From Mytilus trossulus (Eukaryota > Mollusca > Bivalvia > Mytilida > Mytilidae): DNA of 64,000 nt. The notes below the pieces were generated by a model. The model was not told where the DNA came from, ran no database searches, and saw only the letters and a list, made by a program, of their open reading frames with translations. The DNA is taken from positions 22,498,886-22,562,885 of the forward strand of contig NC_086374.1 in NCBI RefSeq assembly GCF_036588685.1, read 5' to 3'. The translations under genes and the position numbers were made by a program. Of the stretch, positions 52,201-63,518 are shown one piece after another (position 1 is the first letter of the stretch; each line of letters opens with the position of its first letter).

Positions 52201-55200
52201 TTCTCATCACTTGGCGTCCGGCGTCCGTCGTCGTCCGTCGTCGTCCTGCGTCCGGCGTTAACTTTTACAAAAATCTTCTCCTCTGAAACTACTAGGCCAA
52301 ATTTAACCAAACTTGGCCACAATCATCATTGGGGTATCTAGTTTAAAAATTGTGTCCGGTGACCCCGCCAACTAACCAAGATGGCCGCCATGGCTATAAA
52401 TAGAACATAGGGGTAAAATGCAGTTTTTGGCTTATAACTCAAAAACCAAAGCATTTAGGGCAAATCTGACATGGGGGTAAAATTGTTAATCAGGTTAAGA
52501 TCTACCTGCTCTGACATTCCGTTGTTAGGTTGCTGCCCCTGAATTGGTAATTTTAAGGAAATTTTGTTGTTTTTGGTTATTATCTTGAATATTATTTTAG
52601 ATAGAGATAAACTGTAAAAAGCAATAATGTTCAGCAAAGTAAGATCTACAAATAAGTCAACATGACCAAAATGATCAGTTGACCACTTTAGGAGTTATTG
52701 CCCTTTATAGTCAATTTTTAACCATTTTTCGTAAATCTTAGTAATCTTTTAGAAAAATCTTCTCCTCTGAAACTGCTGTGCCAAATTGATCCAAACTTGG
52801 CCACAATCATCTTTGGGGTTTCTTGTTTAAAAAATGTGTCCGGTGACCTGGCCATCAAACCAAGATGGCCGCCACGGCTAAAAATAGAACATAGGGGTAA
52901 AATGCAGTTTTTGGCTTATAACTCAAAAACCAAATAATTTAGAGAAAATCTGACATGAAGTAAAATTGTTAATCAGGTCAAGATCTATCTGCCCTGAAAT
53001 TTTCAGATGAATTGGACAACCTGTTTTTGGGTTGCGGCCCCTGAATTGGTAATTTTAAGGACATTTTGCTGTTTTTGGTTATTATATTGAATATTATTAT
53101 AGATATAGGTAAACTATAAACAGCAATAATTTTCAGCAAAGTAAGATCTACAAATAAGTCAACATGAACGAAATGGTCAATTGACCCCTGTAGGAGTTAT
53201 TGACCTTTGTAGTCAATTTTCAATCTGCTTCCTTTGTTTAATATTCACATAGACCAAGGTGAGCGACACAGGCTCTTTAGAGCCTCTAGTTAATAAACTA
53301 TCTACCTTGCTGTTCTTTCTTGCAGTTATATTATAAGGTACCAATACAAAATCTTTTTGATGTGGCTTTTTTGTTTACATACGAGAAATTGAAGGCAACA
53401 AAATACATTTATAGACTTTTAAAATCTAGTGTTAATGTAATGATACCCAGTATAATATATATATATTTTTAATATTTGCATGTATTTATCAATCCCCATA
53501 TTATACTTGAGAATAATATAAAACATTTTTTTTGTTTTAAAATGTTTGTATATATATGTTATATAGATCACCACCATATTATCCAACCTTTCAGAAATAT
53601 CATTTAAATATTTGTATGCATTATAGATCCCCACATGATAATCAGTATCATATATAACATTTTATTATTTCTGAATATTTGTATATTTTGTTTTAGATCC
53701 CCACCATACAGATTTGTATCATGAATTCTCATCTTACCTATACAACCTAGATAGTGGACAGAATTCAAGTAAGTAGTAAAACTTGTAGAGTATATTTGGG
53801 AATGAATCAGCAAAAGTTGTGATGTTTCAACTACCAACAACCAGTTATGCTTTTAAGCTCGCCTTACCAAAAGCTTTTAAGAGAGTTTTTCTCGTCACTT
53901 TGTGTCTGTCATCTTCCTCATTATCCTTCCACTTAAAAAACAAAACAATCCTTGAAATACCAAGGCCAATTGGAACCAAACTTGGCTTCACAGGCATCCT
54001 TTGGGTTTAGATTTAGAACTGTGTTTCCTGCCCTTGAATGATCAATTTTACCTGAGTTTTGTATATCATGCAAAAACTAAAATAGACTTTGGAAACAAAT
54101 TTGTAAATGGTTCCACAGAAGCTTATCCCTTGCTTGCAACTGCTGCTGTCTGTGTGAAGAGTAATGTACAAAAAACACAGTCTATCTTTTAGTGACTTAC
54201 AGTAAAATAGATCATGCCTTCATGTTGTCTGTTAGAGTCAAACTTGTCCAAACCATTGAAGTTTTTTCAGAGTTATGCCTCTTTATGTGTAATACATTTG
54301 TTTTAGTAGTATATTTAATCAGAAAACCTTTCAGTTTGTTTGAAGTAATCCTTCATTGTAAGATCATAAGGGTCTGCCTAATAACCTATTCTAAAGTAAT
54401 GTGCAAATTCACTTTAATTAATTCTCTTTTTATACAAATTTTAATTATGAAGGATGGTACCAGTTTTGTGCAATATACTTCTCCCACAATTTTTTACCTA
54501 TTTCCCTGAAAATTCACAGAAAATTGCATTCATATTGAAGTTGTTCACCTGGTATGGTCAAATGATGGAATTGTTTCAGTTTTTATTTTTATGCCTTTGA
54601 ACTTGGTTATTTGTTAACAAAATTTACAAAAGACAGTACATGTACCAAATATGTGTATTCAGCTTCTGAAAAAAAAGAAGGAAGTTTTACAATTTTAAAG
54701 ACATTTAGAAATCATGATGATTTATATTCATTACCTCTTAAGTCAGCCAGAACTTTGTCGTCTTTTATAATAAAATTACTACTTTTATTAAGGAATGACT
54801 GTAATATTTTTTCTGTCTATGAAGAAATAACATAAAAAATTTGGTGCACACTGAATAACACGCGGTAGCGGGTTATTTAACAGTGTGCACCACATTTTTT
54901 ATGTTATTTCGAATAGACAGAAAAAATATTAAAGTCATTTCTTATAATTTAATTCTTAATTCCATTTTAAACCGTAGAAAACCATGAAAAAGCGTTGATG
55001 ACATCACGGTCACATGACTAAATTATGTCTATGGGCTCATAACAAAATAACGTCAGCCAATCAGAAGACGTGTTACATCCAAAATTAAATTAATGAGATA
55101 TTTGTTATTTTGGTTTATCATAATGAGCTGATATGTCGCATGCAATCATGACCAACATTTCAGGATCAATATAAAACTTTTTACTTGGGCAAGTACCCCG

Positions 55201-58200
55201 GTAATAAGATATAAACTTAGACTAATTTGTCACATGTCATCATAATGGTGGGGTTTGACCAGCATTTTGTCTTAAACCTCATTGACAAGATAAACCTTGT
55301 TTGCAATTAATTTGATATAAACTAGGAGATGTGTCTTTTAAAAATGTATTGTCATGATGAACATATGACAAATCAAGGTCATTAAGATTTACATTGTTAA
55401 TAGCAAATTCTCTTCTCATACAGATGTATGTTTGGATTGTAAGTTGAGGCATGTGTTGAACTTGACATTGACAGATTAAAATAAATATTTTTCTGAAAAA
55501 AAAAATCATTTTCACTCTCTAAAATTTTGGCTTTTCTTCAGACCTATATATATGAATTTGATCTCAGAAGTTGATCTAAACATTTAAAATTATGACAAGT
55601 TTTTCTAAATGTTGAATGTTTGGTGACCTATACTTGTTTAGTTATTTGATCTTTGATGGAGAGTTGTCTCATTGGCAACCATACTGCATTGTCTTACTGG
55701 TATTTCTATGTAGATATATATATATGCTCTGTGTGGCTTGAATATGTTTATTAAAGAAACTTTTTCAGATTAAAAAAATGTTAGTGGTTATAGTATTAAC
55801 CAATTATTTAATAAAGCCACATCATAGTTTTTACCATCTAAAGTATTTCAGTTAGATAATTTAAAATATATTAATATGCTTACATGATCCACTTTATTTG
55901 AACTTTGGTGGATAGATGATAGTCTCATTGGGGATCATATCACATCTCATTATCTTATGCCCTGTTATAGATGAATGTGCATTAGGTGTTACCTTTGATC
56001 ATCCTTCCATCTCACTGTCTGTCTTTCAATCTTTCAGTCTTTCTGTCCATGACAGCAGTATTTTAATATATTATATACACGCTTGAGCTGTGGCATTTGT
56101 AACATCAGAAGCACAATGAAGGCTTCAGCAGTGCATGATGATCATAAATTGAATTGTTGTATTGAATATTATGTGAGTCTATATTTTGTTTATGTTATTC
56201 ACATAACTGTATGAAGAACAAATGTTCCTACATTTTATCCAGGGGTTTGTTTAATTCATTGAATAACAGAGGATAGTTAATGTACTAAATATCTGTTTCA
56301 TTAGTTCATAATAATGCTGGTATTAGAAAAGTAATTTATCAACAATTTTTTTTTTCTTCAGACTACAGAAATAACTTTGTACGTTTAAAGAAGCTTGTCT
56401 TGATAGGAGGTCCTGATGATGGAGTTATCACCCCTTGGCAGTCCAGGTTTGTAATGTATAGTCATTGTATTCTTCATATAATATTTTATGTTAACACTGT
56501 TTAAACACTTTTTCAAAAGCATAACGTGTCCCTGTACATTATAAACTAGATCTTAAATAGAAAAAATAATGTTAATGAGTAAAAATATTGTGCACCATGT
56601 GTCTGTTAGAACCAGCTGTTGATGTTGTATGTCAGACAAAAAAGTAGATCTTACCACGTATGGTTCTATGTTAAGATATTATTTTATTGAAACAGATCAT
56701 TTTTATTTTTATTATTAAAAACAAAAAAGATGCAATGTAAATATGAACATTTTCATAAGGCCATTGCAGAAAATGAATGGAAGTTTTCTGTTTCCTCTTT
56801 CTGTCATTCCTTCCGTCTAATAGTGTGTGTGAAAGTTTCTGCATGACAACTTGAGTATTATAAGGAATGAAACTTATAGATGAAATTTTATAGGGAAAGA
56901 AAGCAGCTTATATATTTTGAGGTGAAACTGTTAAGGTCACTGTTACTAAAAATAAATTAAGTTATCAGTGGTTTCCGGATGGTTAGAATGAAACTGATGT
57001 AGTTATAATATATAGGGGAGGGGAAGAAACCTGGTGATATTTTGGACAAAAAGGTCAAATGTTAAGGTTAATGTAATTAAAAATAGGCAAAAAATTAAGA
57101 ATGGTTTTCATCAAACTTTTGAAAAGGTATTCCTCGTGTGTTTGTGTGTATTCTATAATTGTTCACCAAATATTAACCAGTGGGAACACCAGTGTCCAAA
57201 AATTACTTCCCCATAATAACTGAAAATTTGATCTTTTCAATGTTTGTCCAGTTTCAGCAAGGACACAAGTACTATTAATTATGAATTCAAAGAAAATATT
57301 CTAGTGCATAGGTTCACAAAAGTACCTAATGACCTGCATGTTTAAAAGTTTAAACAGTGAACTATTTTTGTAGTCACAGATGTTGACGTTTTTTTCTTAT
57401 AATGTCATTTGGTTTGTTATAATCAAGTTGTAATAAATTTAATGTTAAACATCCTTAGTATATTATGAAAAAATTTAAGACCTAATAAATGAGAAAATTT
57501 TCCCATACTGAAAGTAGAATATACACTTTGTCTGGAAAGTTGATAATACCTTGAATATCTGCTTCTTCTAAATGACAACATTTTTGTACTTTCTTTGTAT
57601 ACTTTTATTCCTCACCAATAACAGTAGGGGTCATTATATTGATTATTCTGTGGTCCTTATGTCCACTGTTGGTCTGCCTTTATATTGATTATTCTGTGGT
57701 CCTTATGTCCACTGTTGGTCTGCCTTTATATTGATTATTCTGTGGTCCTTATGTCCACTGTTGGTCTGCCTTTATATTGATTATTCTGTGGTCCTTATGT
57801 CCACTGTTGGTCTGCCTTTATATTGATTATTCTGTGGTCCTTATGTCCACTGTTGGTCTGCCTTTATATTGATTATTCTCTGGTCCTTATGTCCACTGTT
57901 GGTCTGCCTTTATATTGATTATTCTGTGGTCCTTATGTCCACTGTTGGTCTGCCTTTATATTGATTATTCTGTGGTCCTTATGTCCACTGTTGGCATGCC
58001 TTTATATTGATTATTCTGTGGTCCTTATGTCCACTGTTGGCATGCCTTTATATTGATTATTCTGTGGTCCTTATGTCCACTGTTGGCATGCCTTTATATT
58101 GATTATTCTGTGGTCCTTATGTCCACTGTTGGCATGCCTTTATATTGATTATTCTGTGGTCCTTATGTCCACTGTTGGTCTGCCTTTATATTGATTATTC

Positions 58201-60381
58201 TGTGGTCCTTATGTCCACTGTTGGCATGCCTTTATATTGATTATTCTGTGGTCCTTATGTCCACTGTTGGCATGCCTTTATATTGATTATTCTGTGGTCC
58301 TTATGTCCACTGTTGGTCTGCCTTTATATTGATTATTCTGTGGTCCTTATGTCCACTGTTGGCATGCCTTTATATTGATTATTCTGTGGTCCTTATGTCC
58401 ACTGTTGGTCTGCCTTTATATTGATTATTCTGTGGTCCTTATGTCCACTGTTGGTCTGCCTTTATATTGATTATTCTGTGGTCCTTATGTCCACTGTTGG
58501 TCTGCCTTTATATTGATTATTCTGTGGTCCTTATGTCCACTGTTGGCATGCCTTTATATTGATTATTCTGTGGTCCTTATGTCCACTGTTGGCATGCCTT
58601 TATATTGATTATTCTGTGGTCCTTATGTCCACTGTTGGTCTGCCTTTATATTGATTATTCTGTGGTCCTTATGTCCACTGTTGGTCTGCCTTTATATTGA
58701 TTATTCTGTGGTCCTTATGTCCACTGTTGGCATGCCTTTATATTGATTATTCTGTGGTCCTTATGTCCACTGTTGGTCTGCCTTTATATTGATTATTCTG
58801 TGGTCCTTATGTCCACTGTTGGTCTGCCTTTATATTGATTATTCTGTGGTCCTTATGTCCACTGTTGGTCTGCCTTTATATTGATTATTCTCTGGTCATT
58901 ATGTCCACTGTTGGTCTGCCTTCATCAGTTTGTTAGTCTCTCCCTTATCAGATCAAAGTTTTGTTTTTAGGTAGTTTAACACAAAGTTGTGGTCATACTA
59001 GGGGTCACATCAACCTGAAACTTGATTTAAGTGTTTAATTTTGATCAGTAATGGATCCAGAAATTTTTGTAAGTGGGGGCCCACTGACTGCTCCGGTCAT
59101 GCTCTAGTGATTCTCTTTATAAACAACCAAATTTTTCCCAGAAAAGAGCCCTGCCCCCTCTAAATCTGCCTCTGTTGATCACCCAGATTTCAAAGTGCTG
59201 CTTATTTCACTTATGATAGATACAATAGATTGGAATTAACTATTTCAGATTTACTTATCTGACATAACAATGCTTTTTCATTTCAGCCATTTTGGATTTT
59301 ATGATGAAAACGAAAAAATTAAAGAAATGAGAAATCAGGAGGTTTGTTAAATTGATTTAGAAATTTGTATTTAAGCATAAATACATGTAGTAGTAGAGTG
59401 TTTCAATATTAGTGAATAATTTATTATAACCACATGTGTAAATAAGTACAAACTAAAAAAATATAATAAACAAGAGTAAGAGTGACTACTAGCACAAAGG
59501 TTCCTGGTTCGATTCCCGTCTGGGATGAAAATTTCAGGAACTCAATTTTCGGCTCTCCCTTGACACCATTTGCGAGTATGGTCTTGAGGAAACGATGATA
59601 GTCCGTCGGAAGGGGACGATAAATGGCTGACCCGTGTTAAGAGAGAGCCATATCTCTTGCACATTAAAGACACCCTTGTAGATTTCGAAAAAGAGTAGGC
59701 TAATGCCGCTGCAAGGCAGCACTCGCACCCGCAAAGTTGAAAGGGATTAATATAAGTTGCAAAACTTGTTTCCCAATCCACTATAAATAAATATGTTTAA
59801 ACTAAGAGTAAGTAATACACCTGGCCTAATATACCTACCTATAAGTCACCTAGAATAATATTTAACATGTTAAAATTTTCCCTTTCTACAATATATCATG
59901 TGCATACTTTTATCAGGAACCACTTTTCACTCTGTGCAGTGTGGTATGAGAAATATCTATTCATGCAAGAAATAGTTTCAATGAAGAGAAATGTATTTTT
60001 ATCTATTTAGAAGATATTTGTTTTATTGAGGTAAATTAATCAATGAGTGATAGATTTCTTTTAGAAGAAATTAAAAGGTCTGTATGAATAAGCTACACTA
60101 TAAATTGACATAGTATAGAAACCAAACATTGGATGACTAGTTCACATTAACATTGTCATAATCAAGTTCATCTGAAAATATGAATCACTTGATATGTAAA
60201 TATTAATATTGTATATTTTTGTCTTTGTTTCTTTCAGTATTTTCTGAATGATACATTTGGATTGAAGGAATTAGATGGTAGAGGAGCAATAGATACACAT
60301 GTTATACCTGGTGTAGAACATGTACACTGGTACAAAAATACCACTGTGTTCAACAAGTACATAGAACCATACTTAACATAG
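46222..60381 (+). CDS. PPT2: Lysosomal thioesterase PPT2 (palmitoyl-protein thioesterase 2-like)
   Basis: Alpha/beta hydrolase that cleaves acyl thioesters, acting in the lysosome by family knowledge. Exons: 46222-46368, 47102-47255, 49918-50010, 50655-50709, 51871-51923, 53697-53768, 56362-56446, 59287-59341 and 60238-60381. Phases agree at all eight introns, giving 285 residues (the human protein is about 302). Residues 1-23 are a signal peptide ([15 protein letters not shown]). Motifs seen: [12 protein letters not shown] (25-36), nucleophile elbow HLICFSQGG with Ser99, [16 protein letters not shown] (122-137), [12 protein letters not shown] (164-175), [14 protein letters not shown] (207-220) with the probable catalytic Asp211, and GVEHVHW (263-269) with catalytic His266 or His268. 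The stop is TAG at 60379. No lesion is seen. Several introns carry repeats and a minisatellite. Confidence 0.96.
46888..47050. repeat. Family A fragment in PPT2 intron 1
   Basis: GAGAAGATGTGGACATTATG, GCTAATGAGACAACTCTTTA and AGTCTTCAACAATGAGTA correspond to the 13090-13200 block. Degenerate. Confidence 0.65.
47965..48340. repeat. Family B copy in PPT2 intron 2
   Basis: ACGGTACCAATTTTCTTGCA occurs twice (about 47978 and 48329). Between them lie AGATGCGCATTTCGACAATA, GATGAAGAGCTATAATCCAA and GGCTACTGGGCTGGTGATAC. Closely parallels 22730-23130. Confidence 0.8.
48421..48495. repeat. Small inverted repeat in PPT2 intron 2
   Basis: AGGGACTTTCTATACTTACT pairs imperfectly with ACTAGTATTCAAAGTCCCT around an AT-rich loop, about 75 bp in all. 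Confidence 0.6.
48778..48944. mobile_element. Foldback element in PPT2 intron 2
   Basis: AATAATTCCTTCATGTCATG, CTCTATGCTCATTTTAACAT and GGGTAGGCATTATATTTG are mirrored by CAAATATAATGCCTACCCAT... and ...GCATAGAGCATGACATAAAG, with loop sequence GAGCGTTAGCGAGG. Arms are roughly 75 bp with very few mismatches. Confidence 0.85.
49288..49370. repeat. Family A fragment in PPT2 intron 2
   Basis: GGTCGAAGTACGGCCTTCAA and GGAGCCTTGGCTCAACCCGA. Confidence 0.7.
50183..50260. mobile_element. Terminal fragment of the AGGAGTAGGTCC element
   Basis: AGGAGTAGGTCCGTCCGGTA, GGGCCGATTCTGGCCTC and AAATTTCAGGTATATCTAAC match the reverse complement of the right end of 17691-18270. Only one end is present. In PPT2 intron 3. 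Confidence 0.75.
50775..50815 (+). repeat. Family G terminal fragment in PPT2 intron 4
   Basis: GAATGGAAATGGGGAATGTG and TCAAAGAGGCAACAACATAA. Confidence 0.65.
52168..53290. repeat. AGCTCACCTGG repeat family J, copy 1 (two internal units)
   Basis: Begins AGCTCACCTGGCCCCGAAGG, followed by a CG-rich GTCCGTCGTCGTCC stretch. It holds two units of about 485 bp, each starting at AAAATCTTCTCCTCTGAAAC (about 52269 and 52754) and including CCAAGATGGCCGCCA and TGCAGTTTTTGGCTTATAAC. It ends ACCAAGGTGAGCGACACAGG and AGAGCCTCTAGTT. The outer AGCTCACCTGG and CCAAGGTGAGC are inverted. Non-coding, in PPT2 intron 5. Confidence 0.9.
54796..55065. mobile_element. Foldback element E, second copy
   Basis: Hairpin 54796-54937 (TGACTGTAATATTTTTTCTG mirrored by CAGAAAAAATATTAAAGTCA) plus a single tail unit (CCATTTTAAACCGTAGAAAA ... 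GGGCTCATAACAAAA). Matches 18329-18570. In PPT2 intron 6. Confidence 0.85.
55066..56361. other. PPT2 intron 6 remainder
   Basis: AT-rich. A family A-like terminus (GAGAGTTGTCTCATTGGCAA, 55658-55690) and a related one near 55917 are visible. No coding sequence was found apart from the exon starting at 56362. Confidence 0.5.
56447..57633. other. PPT2 intron 7, 5' part
   Basis: AT-rich, no repeat recognised and no coding signal beyond shadow frames. Confidence 0.45.
57634..58922. repeat. 46-bp minisatellite, 28 copies, in PPT2 intron 7
   Basis: The unit is TATATTGATTATTCTGTGGT then CCTTATGTCCACTGTTGGTCTGCCTT, repeated 28 times at an exact 46-bp spacing. Copies differ almost only at GGTCTGCC versus GGCATGCC, and CTGTGG versus CTCTGG in two copies. 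High identity indicates recent expansion. Confidence 0.97.
59470..59800 (+). mobile_element. tRNA-derived SINE in PPT2 intron 8
   Basis: GGTTCGATTCC at about 59508-59518 is a perfect RNA polymerase III B box. An A-box-like TAGCACAAAGG lies only a few bases upstream, so the tRNA head is internally deleted. A conserved body follows (AATGGCTGACCCGTGTTAAG, GCAAGGCAGCACTCGCACCC), then an AT-rich tail (ATAAATAAATATG). Minus-strand frames here are shadows. Confidence 0.75.
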
Positions 60382-61154
60382 TACTAGGGGCAGGTATTGA
60401 TGTGGAAGATTTGATTCATTTTTAGTTAGAAATTCAGGTTTTATTTACATTAAGGTGGTACCAAACACCTTTACTACAATTAATTTGACTTGTGTAATTT
60501 TCTTAATTTTTACAAAATATTTACTTTGACCCTTTGAAAAAAGTATAAAAATTTAAAAATAACATGAACCTCACACTTTATCTGGAAAAAAAATCATTGA
60601 TTATATTGCCACATTAAATAATTGTTGCCAGAAGACATCTCTCCATCATTTTACCTGCATCTGCAATTAATCATTCCTTTTATATAGTTTAATAATTTTC
60701 ATGCACAGTAGTTTATTCTATGTTCCACAGTTCCATAGAACTGTTCACTCAAATGTGTTACCTTTTAAAGTAAAACATGAAACTTTCTTATATTATTTTA
60801 GATTTTAATCAAATTAATTTCAAACATCAGCAGTATAAATTTTATTAAGTGATTGAAAATTTTCATTGCAGTTATGCCCCTTTGAAAAAGATGATTTGAA
60901 AATAATGTATATTAGTGGATCATAGATTCTAAATGATATCTTCAGCTTTTAGCTATGAAATATCACATGCAAATTTGTATACTTGAGAACTCCTTTTTAT
61001 TGTTTAGTAGATAGATTTGATTTCTAAGTCATATTTAAAAGAACCATATCTGCACATATAAATAGTGAAAATAGGTCATTAAGAAAATTAATTTGGAATT
61101 TTTTGTGACAACTATTATTTCACCAGTATTTTTTAAATTGAATACATACTTTTT
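60382..61154. other. PPT2 3' flank, probable 3' UTR
   Basis: AT-rich, no reading frame. No single polyadenylation signal stands out, so the transcript end cannot be placed. Confidence 0.5.
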
Positions 61155-62487
61155 TAGCTCACCTGGTCCGTCGTTCGTCGTCTGTCGTCGTAAACTATTT
61201 CAAGAATCTTCTCCTCTGAAACTACTGGGCCAAAAACTTCCAAACTTTAACTGAATGTTCCTTAGGGTATATAGATTATAAATTGTATCCAAAGTTTTGA
61301 TCTATCAACAAACATGGTCGCCATTGCTAAAAATAGAACATAGGGGTCAAATGCAGTTTTTGGCTTATAACTCAAAAACGAAAGCATTCAGAGCAAATCT
61401 GACATGGGTTAAAAATGTTCATTAGGTCAAGATCTATCAGCCCTGAAATTTTCAGATGAATTAAACTATCCATTGTTGGGTTGCTGCCACTTAATTGGTA
61501 ATTTTAAGGAAATTTTGCAGTTTTTGGTCATTATCTTGAGTATTATGATAGTTAAAGATAAACTGTAAACAGCAAAAATGATCAGCATAGAAAGATCAAC
61601 AAATAAGTTAATATGACCAAAATTGTCAATAGACCCCTTAAGGGGTTACTGTCCTTTAATGACAATTCTTCACAATTTGTTCATCATATTTGCTAACTTT
61701 AAAAAATCTTCTCCTCTAAAACTACTCAACCAAATTCAACCAAACTTCAACTGAATGATCAGTAGGGTGTATAAAATAATATTTTTGTTTTATTTTCTCT
61801 TTCATCATAAAACATGGCCGTCATGGCTAAAAATAGAACACAGTGTAAAATGCAGTTTTTGGCTTATATCTCAAAAACTCCAGCATTTAGAGCAAATAAG
61901 ACAAGAAGTTAAAGTATTTATTAGGTCAAGGTCTACCTGTCCTGAAATTTTCAGCCAAATTGGGTAACTGTTTTTTCAGGTATAATGCCCCTGAATTGAT
62001 GATTTTAAAGAAATTTTGCAGTTTTTGGTTATTATCTTGAATATTATTATAGATACAGATAAACTGTTAATAGCAAAAATGTTAAGCAAAGTAAGATCTA
62101 CAAATAAGTCAATTTGACCAAAATTGTCAATTGACCCCTTAAGGAGTTATTGCCTTTTGAAAGACTTTTTTCACAATTTGTTCATCATGTTGACTTACTT
62201 TATAAATCTTCTCCTTTGAAACTGCTGTATCAATTTCAGCCAAACTTAGGCTTAATGAGTTTCAGAGTATCTAGTATAAATTTTATATCTTATTTCCTTG
62301 TGTCAAGAAACATAGCTCCTATGGCTAAAATAGAACATAGGAGGAAAATGATTTTTTTTTGCTTTTGAAGAAAATAGGACAATTCAAAGAACATTTAAAT
62401 AAATTGAAAAGCGAAAATAATCATTGATGAGAGATTTAACCAAAAAAATTAAGGTGAGCGATTCAGGCACTTCAGAGCCTCTTGTTT
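61155..62487. repeat. AGCTCACCTGG repeat family J, copy 2 (three internal units)
   Basis: Begins AGCTCACCTGGTCCGTCGTT. Unit starts are recognisable at about 61207, 61703 and 62205 (AATCTTCTCCTCTGAAACTA and variants), and it ends AAGGTGAGCGATTCAGGCAC and GAGCCTCTTGTTT. More diverged than the copy at 52168. Non-coding. Confidence 0.88.
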
Positions 62488-62915
62488 AATCAAAGAATGG
62501 CAAATAGGTTTAAGCAAGATACTCATATTTGCAAAGGGCATATGAGACAGTAGGGGTCTAGGTGATGATTTTTTTTTATTATTCATTGATTTAGTGAAAA
62601 CAACAATTTTCATCAAGGAAAGATGTTTTCCTTAAAATTTTAAAAGCCATTTTTTTTTTTATATATATTTATTTTAATTTGTAGTTTAAATTAATGATAT
62701 TTTTCAATAAATTGTAAAAAAACATTTTTTTTTTAAATCATTCAGCAAAAAGATTTTGAGTTAAATACAATGTATCTTGAAAAGCAAGCCATTTTTTTCT
62801 TGTTTATTTGGAAAGTGCATACATACATGAAAATTGACTGTTTCAAAATTACAGGGTAAAAAAATTTCTGACATTATCAAATCTAGACAAAAACTGTTCA
62901 AATTGATGACTTGTA
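62488..62915. other. Intergenic, no gene seen
   Basis: AT-rich with several long T runs. No coding signal. Confidence 0.5.
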
Positions 62916-63516
62916 GAGTGGGGTGCTCATTTTCGCCATATCTTTCCATGTTTTCTTCAGTTTATGTTCACGTCTTAATGTTTGTGAAGTAAACTGATAT
63001 TTCTATATGAAGATAACTTCAAAAGCAAAATATTCTTAGCTTGAAAACGTGTTTGTTTTGAGTAAAATCATCTGAAAAGTTGGATTAAAGGGTGTTTGAA
63101 TTTTCCCAATTTTTTGTCAACGGGGACACATATTCGCCGTTTTTACATATCTATTTAAAACCAAATAATTGCAGCTTTAAACAATATTTATCAAATAAAT
63201 TTCATTATAGACGAATAGCAGACATTTGAAAGATGTAAAAAACTGAAATTTAGGGGAATCAGTCAAAGAATTACTCAGGAATGCCTTTTTGAAATCGTTT
63301 TAGTCATTCAGGAAATTGGCTGAAAATCGTTGTCCATTTCTCGGTCCTTTGCCGTTAGAGCTGAAATTTAGTCTCATTTTCAAAAATAATCATATTTGTG
63401 ATAAAAAAATAATTTAATGGCATATTTCTTCCATTTAAACCATCCTTTGAAGTTTTTACACCTCAAAATCATAAAACGGCGAAATTGTGTCCACGGCGAA
63501 TATGAGCGCCCCACTC
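62916..63516. mobile_element. 601-bp TIR element with TA target duplication
   Basis: Left end GAGTGGGGTGCTCATTTTCG, right end CGAATATGAGCGCCCCACTC, inverted over about 22 bp with two mismatches and flanked by TA on both sides (62914-62915 and 63517-63518). This is the Tc1/mariner target pattern. No transposase, so a MITE-like derivative. Confidence 0.8.
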
Positions 63517-63518
63517 TA

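Noticed and set aside
57634-58922. CRISPR-like array
   Set aside because: Repeats are contiguous with no unique spacers. It is a minisatellite in a eukaryotic intron.
59480-59530. Functional tRNA gene
   Set aside because: The B box is present, but there is no proper acceptor stem or A-box spacing. Body and tail fit a SINE.
59534-59781. Minus-strand frames of 66 and 79 codons
   Set aside because: They lie within the SINE body, which is GC-richer and so open by chance.
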